The position numbers and the translations under genes were made by a program. A stretch of DNA of 64,000 nt, from assembly GCA_963819475.1 (NCBI GenBank), contig CAWFWE010000003.1:428272-492271 (forward strand), written 5' to 3'. Each line of letters begins with the position of its first letter. The stretch's first letter is position 1. Of the stretch, positions 35,351-44,296 are shown piece by piece. The notes beneath the pieces are model-generated. The model did no database searches, was not told the origin of the DNA, and saw nothing but the letters and a program-made list of their open reading frames with translations. Origin of the DNA: DASUAS01 sp963819475. Lineage in GTDB: Bacteria > Actinomycetota > Acidimicrobiia > IMCC26256 > DASPTH01.

Positions 35351-36673
35351 TTACGGGGCAGGTGCGGCGGTCGTGGTGACGACGAGGTCGGGGTTGCCGG
35401 TGGCGTTCGCCTTCAGCGCGTCGGGCGAGCCGACCAGCTTGCCGAAGACCGGCTTGCCCTTGTTCCCCACGACGAACTTCCCGTTCTTCAGGGTCGTGGT
35501 GTAGATGCAGCCCTTGGCGGGGTACTTGCCATACGAGTCGAGGCCGACCGTCACGGGCTGGCAGGCGAGGCCCGCCTGGTCCCAGGTGCCCAGGTTGCGG
35601 AAGCCGTCGACGAAGCCCTTACGGGTCGGCGTCTTGCCCGCCTGCTCCAGCGCGGTCACCGCCAGGTCACACGTGATGTACCCGGTGTAGATCCCGTAGT
35701 CGGGCACGCCGGTGATCCCGACCTTCTTGAGGTCGGACTGGAACTGCTTGGTGGCCTTGTCGCCGACCTCCACCGGCTTGTAGGTCTGGAACAGCACCGT
35801 GTTCGGCCCCATGAGGGACGCGGTGGGCGAGTCGAGCAGGTCCTGGCCGTAGCCGGTCGGCATCAGGATCGCCTTGAGCTTCACGCCGTTCTGTTCGAGC
35901 CCCTGGAGAACGGCGAAGTCGGTCGACGCCACCAACGGGAGGTACGCCGCGTCGGCGCCCGAGTTCTTGATGCCGAGGACGATGGGCCCGACGTCGGTGC
36001 TGCCGAAGTCGATGGAGGTGTTGGTGTAGACCGGCTTGAGCCCCTGCGCGGGCCCGGCGTAGTCCTGGGTGGTCTTGGCCGAAGCAGTCGACGACGGCGA
36101 GGCGCCGTAGGCGATCGCGGCGCTCTTCTTGGCGCCGAGCTGCTTCATGATCTTGGTGACGTTGTCGTAGCCGAGACCGTTGAACGGCGCTGCGTTCCCC
36201 AGCCCCGAGAGCATGGACTCGTTGCCCTTCAGGCCGTAGTACGTGCCGTCGTAGCCACCACCGACCATCGGGACACCCTGACCGAGCAGGTACCGGTAGG
36301 CCAGGAACGCGAACGACGAGTTGTTCACGACTGCGAACACGTTGCGGTTCTGCACGAGGTCCTGTGCCGCGGTCAGGTTGGCGCCCGACGACTGGTCGTC
36401 GATGTACTCGACCTCGATCTTGCGGCCGTTGACGCCGCCCGCGGCGTTGGCGCGGTCGATGCGGGCTTTGCACGCCTTGCCCGCGTTCTTGAACGTCGAG
36501 CCGGCAGCCCCGGTCTCGGAGAAGATGTAGCCGAGCTTGACCGCTTTGGCGCTCACGCCGGGATCGGTGCTCGACTGCGCACCCGCCCCGGTGGCGGCCA
36601 ATCCGGCCAGGGCGACCGCGGCGATGGCGGTTCCCGAGATGGCGCGCAGTGCGCGCCGGCTCCGATGGTTCAC
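35351..36673 (-). CDS. Branched-chain amino acid-type ABC transporter substrate-binding protein (copy 3)
   Basis: A 440-aa periplasmic-binding-protein-like (LivJ/LivK type) protein. I chose the GTG at 36673 (VNHRSRRALRAISGTAIAAV), which gives a signal peptide: basic n-region, hydrophobic core and an AGAQ cleavage region. The mature part has VKLGYIFSETGAAGSTFKNA and ARIDRANAAGGVNGRKIEVE, characteristic of receptor-family ligand-binding domains. It is the most diverged of three tandem paralogs downstream of the LivF/G/HM genes. Ligand may be an amino acid, aromatic acid or other amide/acid (unknown). Confidence 0.9.
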   Translation of the reverse strand: MNHRSRRALRAISGTAIAAVALAGLAATGAGAQSSTDPGVSAKAVKLGYIFSETGAAGSTFKNAGKACKARIDRANAAGGVNGRKIEVEYIDDQSSGANLTAAQDLVQNRNVFAVVNNSSFAFLAYRYLLGQGVPMVGGGYDGTYYGLKGNESMLSGLGNAAPFNGLGYDNVTKIMKQLGAKKSAAIAYGASPSSTASAKTTQDYAGPAQGLKPVYTNTSIDFGSTDVGPIVLGIKNSGADAAYLPLVASTDFAVLQGLEQNGVKLKAILMPTGYGQDLLDSPTASLMGPNTVLFQTYKPVEVGDKATKQFQSDLKKVGITGVPDYGIYTGYITCDLAVTALEQAGKTPTRKGFVDGFRNLGTWDQAGLACQPVTVGLDSYGKYPAKGCIYTTTLKNGKFVVGNKGKPVFGKLVGSPDALKANATGNPDLVVTTTAAPAP

Positions 36674-36786
36674 TGTCCGACCCCCCAGTCGGCCCGAGAG
36701 CTCAGGCACCTCAGCAGTTGCCGGTTTCGGCGGCGTCAACGTATCGCGATTCGCCCACGAACCGGGCGCGGGTCCTCCGGACGCGA

Positions 36787-36816
36787 CGAGGGGAGCCGGC
36801 GGACCGGCTCCCCTCG
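36787..36816 (-). terminator. Hairpin terminator after binding-protein copy 2
   Basis: Perfect 13-bp stem CGAGGGGAGCCGG (36787-36799) / CCGGCTCCCCTCG (36804-36816) with loop CGGA, just downstream of the stop at 36835. The identical stem and loop occur after copy 1 at 38276-38305, so the terminator was duplicated with the gene. Confidence 0.75.
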
Positions 36817-36834
36817 CACGACGACCTGATTGGG

Positions 36835-38166
36835 TCAGGGTGCTGCGGTCGCAGGTGGCGCCGTCGTGGTGACACCGCCGGTGTTGCTCTCGTACTGCGC
36901 GATGAGCGCGGGGTCGCCGACCAGCTTGCCCGTCTCGGGCTTGCCGCCGTTGAGCACCTTGAACTTGCCGTCCTTCACGGTGACGAACCAGGTGCAGCTC
37001 TTGTTGGCGACCTTGCCGAAGCCTTCGTAGCTGAGGTCGATCGGCTGGCACAGCAGTCCGGCGCCGTCGTACGGACCGCCCTTGCGGATGCCGTCGACGA
37101 ACGCCTGACGGGTCGGGTTCTTGCCCGCCGCCTGCAGGCCCTTGATCATCATGTCGCACACGATGTAGCCGGTGTACGTGCCGTAGTCGGGCACGCCGGT
37201 GAGGTCGGCGTACTTCTTGAGGTCGGACTGGAACTGCTTGACCGCCTTGCCGCCGAGCTCCACCGGCCGGTAGGCCGAGAACATCACGTCGGTGGGCTGA
37301 ATGGTCTGGGCGATGGGCTGGTCGAGGAGGTCCTGGCTGTAGCCGGTGGCGAGGATGTTGGACTTCATCTTCACGCCGTTCTGCTGCAGGCCCTGCACGA
37401 TGGCGAAGTTCGTGTCGGAGTCGAGCGGCAGGTACAGGCCGTCGGCGCCCGAGTTCTTGATGCCGAGCACGATCGGCCCGACGTCGGTGCCACCGAACTC
37501 GAGTGTGTTGTTCAGGTACACGCCCTTGAGCCCCTGCGCCTCGGCGCCGAACGTCTCGGTCGCCTTGGCCGACTCGCTCGACGACGGCGACGCGCCGTAG
37601 CCGACCGCCGCCACCTTCTTCGCGCCCATCTGCTTCATCACACGCGTCGTGGTGTCGTAGGTCAGTCCGGGCACCGGGGTGCCGTTGCCGAGGCCGGAGA
37701 TGATGTTCTCGTTGCCCTTGTTGTAGTAGTAGGAGCCGTCGAACCCGCCGCCGATCATCGGCACGCCCTGGTCCTTCAGGAAGCGCCAGGCGAGGAACGC
37801 GAAGGCCGAGTTGTCGATCACCGCGAACGCCTTGCGGTTCTGCACGAGATCCTGCGCGGCGGTGAGGTTGGCGCCCGACGACTGGTCGTCGATGTACTGG
37901 ACGTTGATCTTGCGCCCGTTGACGCCACCCTTGGCGTTCTGCGCGCCGACTCTCGCCTGGCAGGACTTGTGTGCGTTCTTGTGCGTCGCCGCGGCCACGC
38001 CGGTCTGCGACGAGATGTAGCCGATCGTCACCTCTTTGTCGGTCACGCCGGGATCGGTGCTCGTCTGCGCACCGGCTCCGGTGGCGACCAGCCCGGTGAC
38101 CGCGAGACCGGCGATGGCGGCGAGAGCGATCGCGCGCACCGCGCCCTTGCTCCGATGGTTCAACAT
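36835..38166 (-). CDS. Branched-chain amino acid-type ABC transporter substrate-binding protein (copy 2)
   Basis: A 443-aa binding protein starting MLNHRSKGAVRAIALAAIAG with a signal peptide ending near ATGAGAQ. The mature domain begins TDPGVTDKEVTIGYISSQTG. It is nearly identical in many stretches to copy 1 (38324-39664): both contain GVAAATHKNAHKSCQARV and end in the same SNTGGVTTTAPPATAAP tail. Copies 1 and 2 are therefore a recent tandem duplication. Follows its own terminator hairpin, so it may be transcribed separately from copy 3. Confidence 0.92.
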   Translation of the reverse strand: MLNHRSKGAVRAIALAAIAGLAVTGLVATGAGAQTSTDPGVTDKEVTIGYISSQTGVAAATHKNAHKSCQARVGAQNAKGGVNGRKINVQYIDDQSSGANLTAAQDLVQNRKAFAVIDNSAFAFLAWRFLKDQGVPMIGGGFDGSYYYNKGNENIISGLGNGTPVPGLTYDTTTRVMKQMGAKKVAAVGYGASPSSSESAKATETFGAEAQGLKGVYLNNTLEFGGTDVGPIVLGIKNSGADGLYLPLDSDTNFAIVQGLQQNGVKMKSNILATGYSQDLLDQPIAQTIQPTDVMFSAYRPVELGGKAVKQFQSDLKKYADLTGVPDYGTYTGYIVCDMMIKGLQAAGKNPTRQAFVDGIRKGGPYDGAGLLCQPIDLSYEGFGKVANKSCTWFVTVKDGKFKVLNGGKPETGKLVGDPALIAQYESNTGGVTTTAPPATAAP

Positions 38167-38275
38167 CTGACCCCCCCGGGTCGGCCCGGCCGGAGCCGGG
38201 CGCTACCGCTGTAGACGTTCGAACTCGGTGACCGTACCGCGTTGTCAGACATTTTGCAGCGCGCCCCCGACGCGA

Positions 38276-38305
38276 CGAGGGGAGCCGGCGGACCGGCTCC
38301 CCTCG
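38276..38305 (-). terminator. Hairpin terminator after binding-protein copy 1
   Basis: Same perfect 13-bp stem and CGGA loop as at 36787-36816: arms 38276-38288 and 38293-38305, downstream of the stop at 38324. Read on the minus strand it could end or attenuate transcription between the binding-protein genes. Confidence 0.75.
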
Positions 38306-38323
38306 CCCGACGACCCGGTTGGG

Positions 38324-39664
38324 TCAGGGTGCTGCGGTGGCGGGTGGTGCCGTCGTGGTGACACCCCCGGTGTTGCTCTCGTACTGCGCGATGAGCGCCG
38401 GGTCGCCGACCAGCTTGCCGGTGACCGTCTTGCCGCCGTTGAAGACCTTGAACTTGCCGTCCTTCACGGTGACGTACCACAGGCAGCTCTGGGGGTCGAC
38501 CTTGCCGAAGTTCTCGTAGCTGAGGTTGAGCGGCTTGCACGTGAGACCCGCAGAGTCGTACTGGCCGCCGTTGGTCTTGCGGATGCCGTCGACGAAGCTC
38601 TGACGCGTCGGGTTCTTGCCCGCGTTCTGGAGTCCGACGATGGCCATGTCGCACACGATGTAGCCGGTGTACGTGCCGTAGTCGGGCACACCGGTGAGCC
38701 CGGCGTACTTCTTGAGGTTGGACTGGAACTGCTTGATCGCCTTGCCGCCGAGCTCGACCGGCCGGTAGCTCGTCTGCATCACGTCGGTGGGCTGAATGGT
38801 CTGGGCGATGGGCTGGTCGAGCAGGTCCTGGCTGTAGCCGGTGGCGAGGATGTTGGCCTTCATCTTCACGTTGTTCTGCTGGAGCCCCTGCACGATGGCG
38901 AAGTTCGTGTCGGAGTCGAGCGGCAGGTACAGGCCGTCAGCGCCGGAGTTCTTGATGCCGAGGACGATCGGTCCGACGTCGGTGCCACCGAAGTCGAGCG
39001 AGTTGTTCAGGTACACGCCCTTGAGCCCCTGCGCCTCGGCGCCGTAGCTCTCGACGGCCTTGGCCGACTCGCTCGACGACGGTGACGCGCCGTAGCCGAC
39101 CGCCGCCACCTTCTTGGCGCCGAGTTGTTTCATGACACGCGTCGTGGTGTCGTAGGTCAGACCCGGGACGGGCGTGCCGCCACCCAGGCCGGAGATGATG
39201 TTCTCGTTGCCCTTGTTGTAGTAGTAGGAGCCGTCGAACCCGCCGCCGATCATCGGCACGCCCTGGTCCTTCAGGAAGCGCTGGGCGAGGAACGCGAACG
39301 CGGAGTTGTCGATCACCGCGAACGCATCGCGGTTCTGCACCAGGTCCTGCGCGGCGGTGAGGTTCGCGCCCGACGACTGGTCGTCGATGATCTCGAGCTT
39401 GATCTTGCGGCCGTTGACCCCGCCCTGGGCGTTCTGCGCGTCGACCCTGGCCTGGCAGGACTTGTGCGCGTTCTTGTGCGTTGCCGCGGCCACACCGGTC
39501 TGCGACGAGATGTAGCCGAGCGTCACCTCTTTGTCGGTCACGCCGGGCGCGTTGGCAGTCTGCGCGCCGGCCGCGCCGACGGTCAGCATGCCGACCGTCG
39601 TGAGCGTCACCACCGCGAAGATCATGAACGAGCGCAGCGCGCCCGGGCGTCGAAGTCGTTCCAC
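38324..39664 (-). CDS. Branched-chain amino acid-type ABC transporter substrate-binding protein (copy 1)
   Basis: A 446-aa binding protein. I prefer the GTG at 39664 (VERLRRPGALRSFMIFAVVT), behind a G-rich RBS, over an ATG 39 bases upstream; this gives a signal peptide like those of the paralogs (cleavage near VGAAGAQ). The domain opens NAPGVTDKEVTLGYISSQTG. Regions SSGANLTAAQDLVQNRDAFA, GGGFDGSYYYNKGNENIISG and DVGPIVLGIKNSGADGLYLP are shared with copy 2. It lies 224 bp downstream of livF, so it may belong to the importer operon. Confidence 0.91.
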   Translation of the reverse strand: MERLRRPGALRSFMIFAVVTLTTVGMLTVGAAGAQTANAPGVTDKEVTLGYISSQTGVAAATHKNAHKSCQARVDAQNAQGGVNGRKIKLEIIDDQSSGANLTAAQDLVQNRDAFAVIDNSAFAFLAQRFLKDQGVPMIGGGFDGSYYYNKGNENIISGLGGGTPVPGLTYDTTTRVMKQLGAKKVAAVGYGASPSSSESAKAVESYGAEAQGLKGVYLNNSLDFGGTDVGPIVLGIKNSGADGLYLPLDSDTNFAIVQGLQQNNVKMKANILATGYSQDLLDQPIAQTIQPTDVMQTSYRPVELGGKAIKQFQSNLKKYAGLTGVPDYGTYTGYIVCDMAIVGLQNAGKNPTRQSFVDGIRKTNGGQYDSAGLTCKPLNLSYENFGKVDPQSCLWYVTVKDGKFKVFNGGKTVTGKLVGDPALIAQYESNTGGVTTTAPPATAAP

Positions 39665-39888
39665 GAGACCCCCTCTGAAGCCCGGGTCACCCGGGCGCTC
39701 CAACTCTGATGTCGGTGTCGACTCGGGGACGCCCGCGCGGTCGTTCGACCGGTCCCGCGAGCCTGCCCCGGCCGCGGCACCGGCCGCGGCGAGGGCACGC
39801 TAACCCACGCGGGGGGTCCGTTGTCGCGCGCGGTACGAATTCGGCGAGGGCGATGCTCCCGGCGTCCCTCGGCGCCGGGGCCGCGGAC

Positions 39889-40695
39889 TCAGCTCATCGC
39901 GTCGGCGGATTCCCCGAGGTATCGGTCGAGCACTTCCTGCCGCGCGTTCTCGGACGGACCGGTCCACGCGACGGATCCCTGCTTGAGGATCACACACCGA
40001 TCCGCGAGGCCGAGCGCGCGGTGGATGAACTGCTCGATGAGCACGATGGTGACGCCGGTTTCGCTCGCGCGCTGGATGTTCTCGAACACGAAGTCGACGA
40101 CGAGCGGCGCGAGTCCGAGCGACATCTCGTCGGCGATGATGACCTTCGGCGGGACCGCCAGCGCGCGGGCGAGCGCGAGCATCTGCTGCTCACCGCCCGA
40201 CAGGGTGCCGGCCCGCTGCGAGCGGCGCTCGGCCAGGCGGGGGAAGAGCTCGTAGGCGTGGTCGATCGCCGAACGACGCTGGTCCGGGGTACCGACGCGC
40301 CGTACCGCCATGCGCAGGTTCTCCTGCACCGACAGGCCGGGGAAGATGCCCCGTCCCTCGGGGATGTGCACGAGACCGGCGCGGCGGATGTCGTAGGGCG
40401 CCGCCTTGGTGATGTCACGGCCGTCGAACGTGACCCGCCCGCCGAACGAGGGGACCAGCCCCGACACGGCCCGGGCGAGCGTGCTCTTCCCGGCCCCGTT
40501 GGCGCCGAGGACGGCGACGACCGACCCCGCGGGGACGTCGATGGAGACGTCGAACAGCGCCTGCACCGAGCCGTACCGCACGTCGAGGCCCTCGATCGAG
40601 AGCAACGTGCCGCCGGCGGTCGCGTCCGCGGCACCGGTGTCGACGTTCGCTTCGGTCTCCGTCGTCTCGCTCGCGCTTCCGTTCGCGTCGCTCAT
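39889..40695 (-). CDS. livF: ABC transporter ATP-binding protein, LivF type
   Basis: A 268-aa ATPase. Walker A GANGAGKST near residue 65, signature LSGGEQQMLALARALAVPPK, Walker B VIIADEMSLGLAPLVVDFVF and a switch HIS in VTIVLIEQFIHRAL where livF proteins usually have a glutamine/histidine variant. The GLAPLVV sequence is a livF hallmark. The start ATGAGCGACGCGAACG at 40695 is also the start of the preceding 89-bp repeat units, so translation may be fed through that array. Cytoplasmic, partners with LivG and the LivH-LivM fusion. Confidence 0.92.
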   Translation of the reverse strand: MSDANGSASETTETEANVDTGAADATAGGTLLSIEGLDVRYGSVQALFDVSIDVPAGSVVAVLGANGAGKSTLARAVSGLVPSFGGRVTFDGRDITKAAPYDIRRAGLVHIPEGRGIFPGLSVQENLRMAVRRVGTPDQRRSAIDHAYELFPRLAERRSQRAGTLSGGEQQMLALARALAVPPKVIIADEMSLGLAPLVVDFVFENIQRASETGVTIVLIEQFIHRALGLADRCVILKQGSVAWTGPSENARQEVLDRYLGESADAMS

Positions 40696-41140
40696 GCTTC
40701 TCCGCTCTCGGCGCTTCGCGCCGGGCCGCTCTGGCCCCGCTCCGCTGCTCGCCGGGATACCCGGCTCGCGTTCGCTTCGCTCATGCTTCTCCGCTCTCGG
40801 CGCTTCGCGCCGGGCCGCTCTGGCCCCGCTCCGCTGCTCGCCGGGATACCCGGCTCGCGTTCGCTTCGCTCATGCTTCTCCGCTCTCGGCGCTTCGCGCC
40901 GGGCCGCTCTGGCCCCGCTCCGCTGCTCGCCGGGATACCCGGCTCGCGTTCGCTTCGCTCATGCTTCTCCGCTCTCGGCGCTTCGCGCCGGGCCGCTCTG
41001 GCCCCGCTCCGCTGCTCGCCGGGATACCCGGCTCGCGTTCGCGTCGCTCATGCTTTGACGTCCTCGGCGCTTCGCGCCGGGCCGCTCTGGCCCCGCTCCG
41101 CTGCTCGCCGGGATACCCGGCTCGCGTTCGCGTCGCTCAT
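40692..41140 (-). other. Chain of five ATGA-coupled 30-residue mini-ORFs in the repeat array
   Basis: Each 89-bp unit is an ATG-to-TGA frame of 30 codons plus stop (93 nt). It overlaps the next by 4 nt, hence the 89-bp period. ORFs: 41048-41140, 40959-41051, 40870-40962, 40781-40873, 40692-40784. Peptides begin MSDANASRVSRR or MSEANASRVSRR and end ARSAESGEA (first one ARSAEDVKA). The first start overlaps the livG stop and the last stop overlaps the livF start, giving an unbroken stop-start chain from livG to livF. Whether the peptides are made is unknown. Confidence 0.7.
40696..41140 (-). repeat. Five tandem 89-bp units between livG and livF
   Basis: Units at 41052-41140, 40963-41051, 40874-40962, 40785-40873 and 40696-40784, with only small differences. 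Read on the minus strand each starts ATGAGCGA(C/A)GCGAACG. Three hairpins follow: GCCGGG-TAT-CCCGGC, GGGCC-AGAGC-GGCCC and GGCGC-GAA-GCGCC. Units 2-5 end GAGAGCGGAGAAGC, a Shine-Dalgarno-like sequence right before the next ATG. Unit 1 instead ends GAGGACGTCAAAGC, identical to the last codons of livG. There are no unique spacers, so it is not CRISPR. The 442-bp gap contains nothing else. Possible roles are translational coupling, attenuation or a variable-number repeat. Confidence 0.95.
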
Positions 41141-41994
41141 GCTTTGACGTCCTCGGTTCCCTCGGTTCCCTCGACCGCCTCGTCGTCACCGAGGTAAGCG
41201 GCGCGCACGGCGGGATCGTTGCGGATCTCGTCGGGGGTGCCGTACGCGATCCGTATGCCGAAGTCGAGCACTGCCACCTCGCTCGAGAGGCCGAGCACCA
41301 TGGCGACGTCGTGCTCGACGAGCAGCAACGAGATCCGCTCCTGTTCGACGACGGTACGGAGCGCGCTGCCCAGTTGCGCGGTCTCGTGACCGTCGAGTCC
41401 CGACGACGGCTCGTCGAGGAGCACGATCGACGGGCCGGTCGCGAGCGCGCGTGCGACTTCGACGCGTCGTGCGGTGCCCAACGGGAGCACCGACACCGCG
41501 ATGTCGGCCACGCTGCGCAGGTCGAGCAGGTCGATGAGGTGGTTGACGCGTTCCTGCTCGTCGGCGGTTTCCGGGTGCAGCGAGCCCGCGGTGACGAGAT
41601 CGCTCCACAACCGCCGGCGCTGGTTGCGCACGCGGTACCCGAGCACGACGTGCTCGCGCACGGTCAGGCCCATGAACAGCTCGAGCTGCTGGAACGTGCG
41701 GGCGAGCCCGAGCCGCGCCCGCTTGGAGGGCGCCGAACGCGTGACCCTCTGGCCGGCGAGGAACACGTCGCCCTCCTGGGGGCGCAGCAGGCCGGACAGC
41801 ACGCCGAAGAGGGTGGTTTTGCCCGCGCCGTTGGGCCCCACGAGCCCGACGATGCTGGCGGGCGGAACGCGCAAGCTCACGTCGCTCAGGGCGACCAGGC
41901 CGCCGAAGCGTACGGTCACGTTGCGGGCCTCGACGACGGGCACGCGCCCGTCGCCCTCGGCCGCTTCGAGGTCGGTGGTCTCGGCGGTGCTCAT
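41137..41994 (-). CDS. livG: ABC transporter ATP-binding protein, LivG type
   Basis: A 285-aa ATPase. Walker A GPNGAGKTT near residue 55, variant signature LPLGTARRVEVARALATGPS, Walker B IVLLDEPSSGLDGHETAQLG and switch region LLLVEHDVAMVLGLSSEVAV. The long Q-loop to signature interval with LELFMGLTVREHVVLGYRVR is typical of LivG. ATG overlaps the LivH-LivM stop (ATGA at 41991-41994). Its stop overlaps the first mini-ORF start. Confidence 0.93.
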   Translation of the reverse strand: MSTAETTDLEAAEGDGRVPVVEARNVTVRFGGLVALSDVSLRVPPASIVGLVGPNGAGKTTLFGVLSGLLRPQEGDVFLAGQRVTRSAPSKRARLGLARTFQQLELFMGLTVREHVVLGYRVRNQRRRLWSDLVTAGSLHPETADEQERVNHLIDLLDLRSVADIAVSVLPLGTARRVEVARALATGPSIVLLDEPSSGLDGHETAQLGSALRTVVEQERISLLLVEHDVAMVLGLSSEVAVLDFGIRIAYGTPDEIRNDPAVRAAYLGDDEAVEGTEGTEDVKA

Positions 41995-44033
41995 GACTGG
42001 GTGATCTCCGCCGTCGGCTCCGCCGGCTCATCGGGTGGCGGTGGTTGCTGACCGTCCTCGGCCAGCCGGGGATCGTGGCGGCCGGCGACCGCGGTCGCGG
42101 CGGGCACCGCACGCATGCCGCCGAGCTTGTGGAGCCCGCCCTGCAACCCCATCGCCCACTGGTGCACCGTGCCCTCGGGGTTCTGCGCCAGGAAGATCGC
42201 ACCGAGACCGAACAGCAGGACCGGGACCTGGGCCCACGTCGAGCTCAGTTGCAGGTACGTCTGGACGAACGCCGGCGACAGCACGAAGACCATGCCCGCG
42301 AGCAGCGCGGCGATGTTCGAGCGCACACCGAACGTCACCAGCACGGCCAGCCAGACGAGGCCCGCCAGGGTCACGAAGTCGAGCGGGATGGCCTGCTTGT
42401 GCGCGACCGCGTAGAGGCCGCCGCCGACGCCGGCCACGAATGCCGCCAGGCCCGACACGAGCATCTTCATCTGGATGACGCTCAGCCCCATGGTGCGGGA
42501 CGCGGTCTCGCTCCAGCGGACGGCGTTGAGCGCGAGACCGGTGGTGGAACGGCGCAGGTTCACGATGAGGATGGCGATCACCGCGAAGAACGCGAGCGCC
42601 ATGTAGGTGAAGCCGCGGTCGGAGATCGCGAACTCGGGCCGGGCGACGGCGACACCGGCGCCGAACTGCGAGAAGTCCTTCAGGTTGAAGACCAGCCGCT
42701 CCATGAGGAGCCCGAAGGTCAACGTCACCAACGCGACGTAGAGGTTCCCGAGCCGGATGGTCAGCAGGCCGATGACCACGCCGATGGCCGCGGCGATCAC
42801 CCCCCCGCCGATGACTGCGGCGAGCACGGGCCATCCGTGCTCCGTGGCGAGCTGTCCGGTGGCCAGCGCACCGACGCCCGCGAAGGTGATCTGGCACAGC
42901 CACAACATGCCGCCCTCACCCGTCACCAACGTGTAGGAGATGAAGATGATGGCGAGGGTGACGCCGGTGGCCATGAGCCCCAACCAGTAGGGCTTGAAGA
43001 TCAAGGGGAGCAGGCAGATGCCGGCGAACAGCACGATCGGGAAGAGGAAGTTCAGCCTCGGGTAGAGGTTCTCGCTGTCGGTCGACGCCGCGAGCCGCGC
43101 GCCGCCGTTCGGGGTGATCGCCCGGTCGAGCGCACCACCCACTCCTTCCTCCTCGCTGACCCGGCCGCTCCGGACCAGGTTCACGATCAGCGAGACGACG
43201 ACGAACGCGAACGGGATGCTCGGGATGATGTTGGCGGTGACCTCGCTGTCGGGCGGCAGGTAGTACTGCACCAGGCTGCCGGCGATGCCCATCAGCAGGG
43301 CGACGATCACCGCGACGGGCAGGCTGCGCAACCGGGCCGCGATGACCGCGGCGAATGCGGCGGCGATGAGCAGCGTGAACTTTCCCGAGTCGAGACCGAT
43401 GACCGGCGCGGCGAGGATGCCCGCGAGCCCGGCGAGGAAGGTCGAGACCACCCACACGCCCCCGGCGATGCGGGAGGGGTTGCTCCCGGACAGCGACGTC
43501 ATGGCCTCGGAGTCGACCATCGCGCGGACGCTCAGGCCCGCCTCGGTGAAGCGCAGGATCAGCGCGCCGACGACGACGATGGCGAGGACGCAGATGTAGG
43601 CGATGACCTGGTCCAGGGTCACCGCGGTGCCGAACACGTGGTAGACGCTCACCGGCTGCGAGGCGAGGCCGGGCGCCTGGAAGATCTCCTCGTTGCCGTA
43701 GATCATCGCCGCCAGCGCCGGGATGACCACCGACACACCGATGGTGACCACCACCTTGATCAGCTGTGACGAGAGCCGGAGGAACCGGAAGATCGCCGCG
43801 TAGAGGAACAGGCCCAACGCCGGCGCCACCACCAGCAGGCACATCGCGGCAGCCGCGAGGATGCCCCACTCCTTCTCCACGTGGAGGTAGTAATAGGTGC
43901 GGGCGATGAAGTAGGCGAGGGAGCCGAAGGCGAAGTTCAGGACGCCGGTCGACACGTACGTGATGACGAGGCCCGACGCGGCGAGTGCATAGATGCTCCC
44001 GAGCACGAGTCCGACGACGATGAACTGCAGCAC
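41991..44033 (-). CDS. Fused LivH-LivM branched-chain amino acid-type ABC permease
   Basis: A 680-aa membrane protein, GTG start at 44033 (MLQFIVVGLVLGSIYALAAS). The first ~320 residues are LivH-like with many hydrophobic segments and FTEAGLSVRAMVDSEAMTSL. After the polar linker GRVSEEEGVGGALDRAITPN comes a LivM-like half containing LVTGEGGMLWLCQITFAGVG and LRRSTTGLALNAVRWSETAS. A cytosolic proline-rich tail ends PPPDEPAEPTAEITQS. Separate livH and livM are more usual; the fusion fixes a 1:1 ratio. First gene of the leftward operon to livG, livF and binding proteins. Confidence 0.93.
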   Translation of the reverse strand: MLQFIVVGLVLGSIYALAASGLVITYVSTGVLNFAFGSLAYFIARTYYYLHVEKEWGILAAAAMCLLVVAPALGLFLYAAIFRFLRLSSQLIKVVVTIGVSVVIPALAAMIYGNEEIFQAPGLASQPVSVYHVFGTAVTLDQVIAYICVLAIVVVGALILRFTEAGLSVRAMVDSEAMTSLSGSNPSRIAGGVWVVSTFLAGLAGILAAPVIGLDSGKFTLLIAAAFAAVIAARLRSLPVAVIVALLMGIAGSLVQYYLPPDSEVTANIIPSIPFAFVVVSLIVNLVRSGRVSEEEGVGGALDRAITPNGGARLAASTDSENLYPRLNFLFPIVLFAGICLLPLIFKPYWLGLMATGVTLAIIFISYTLVTGEGGMLWLCQITFAGVGALATGQLATEHGWPVLAAVIGGGVIAAAIGVVIGLLTIRLGNLYVALVTLTFGLLMERLVFNLKDFSQFGAGVAVARPEFAISDRGFTYMALAFFAVIAILIVNLRRSTTGLALNAVRWSETASRTMGLSVIQMKMLVSGLAAFVAGVGGGLYAVAHKQAIPLDFVTLAGLVWLAVLVTFGVRSNIAALLAGMVFVLSPAFVQTYLQLSSTWAQVPVLLFGLGAIFLAQNPEGTVHQWAMGLQGGLHKLGGMRAVPAATAVAGRHDPRLAEDGQQPPPPDEPAEPTAEITQS

Positions 44034-44067
44034 CGGTGAACCCCCCTGGTCCTCGCTGTGGAGCCGT

Positions 44068-44079
44068 GTGACCGGTCAC
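44068..44079. promoter_or_regulatory. Palindrome GTGACCGGTCAC upstream of the liv operon
   Basis: A perfect 12-bp palindrome 35 bases upstream of the LivH-LivM start in the 263-bp divergent region. It is well placed to be an operator. No regulator is adjacent, so identity is unknown. The remaining divergent region shows no ORF. Confidence 0.4.
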
Positions 44080-44296
44080 GGGTGGCAGCGGCGTCGTTGC
44101 TGCTTCGGTCACGAATCATTGTTGTGCTCGGTCGGACTTTAGCGAGGTCGCCGAGAATGCGCACCCCCCCTCCTGAAACCCGCGAGGACGAGCGCAGCTC
44201 GCGCCATTCGCGCCGAATCCGGCGGTCCGACGTGGACCCGGCGGCGCCGCCGTCGCCGCGGGGTTCAACCGGCGCGGCGGCGGGAATCCTGGGCAG

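Noticed and set aside
40696..41140. 89-bp repeats as a CRISPR array
   Set aside because: Units abut each other with no unique spacers and no cas genes are nearby.
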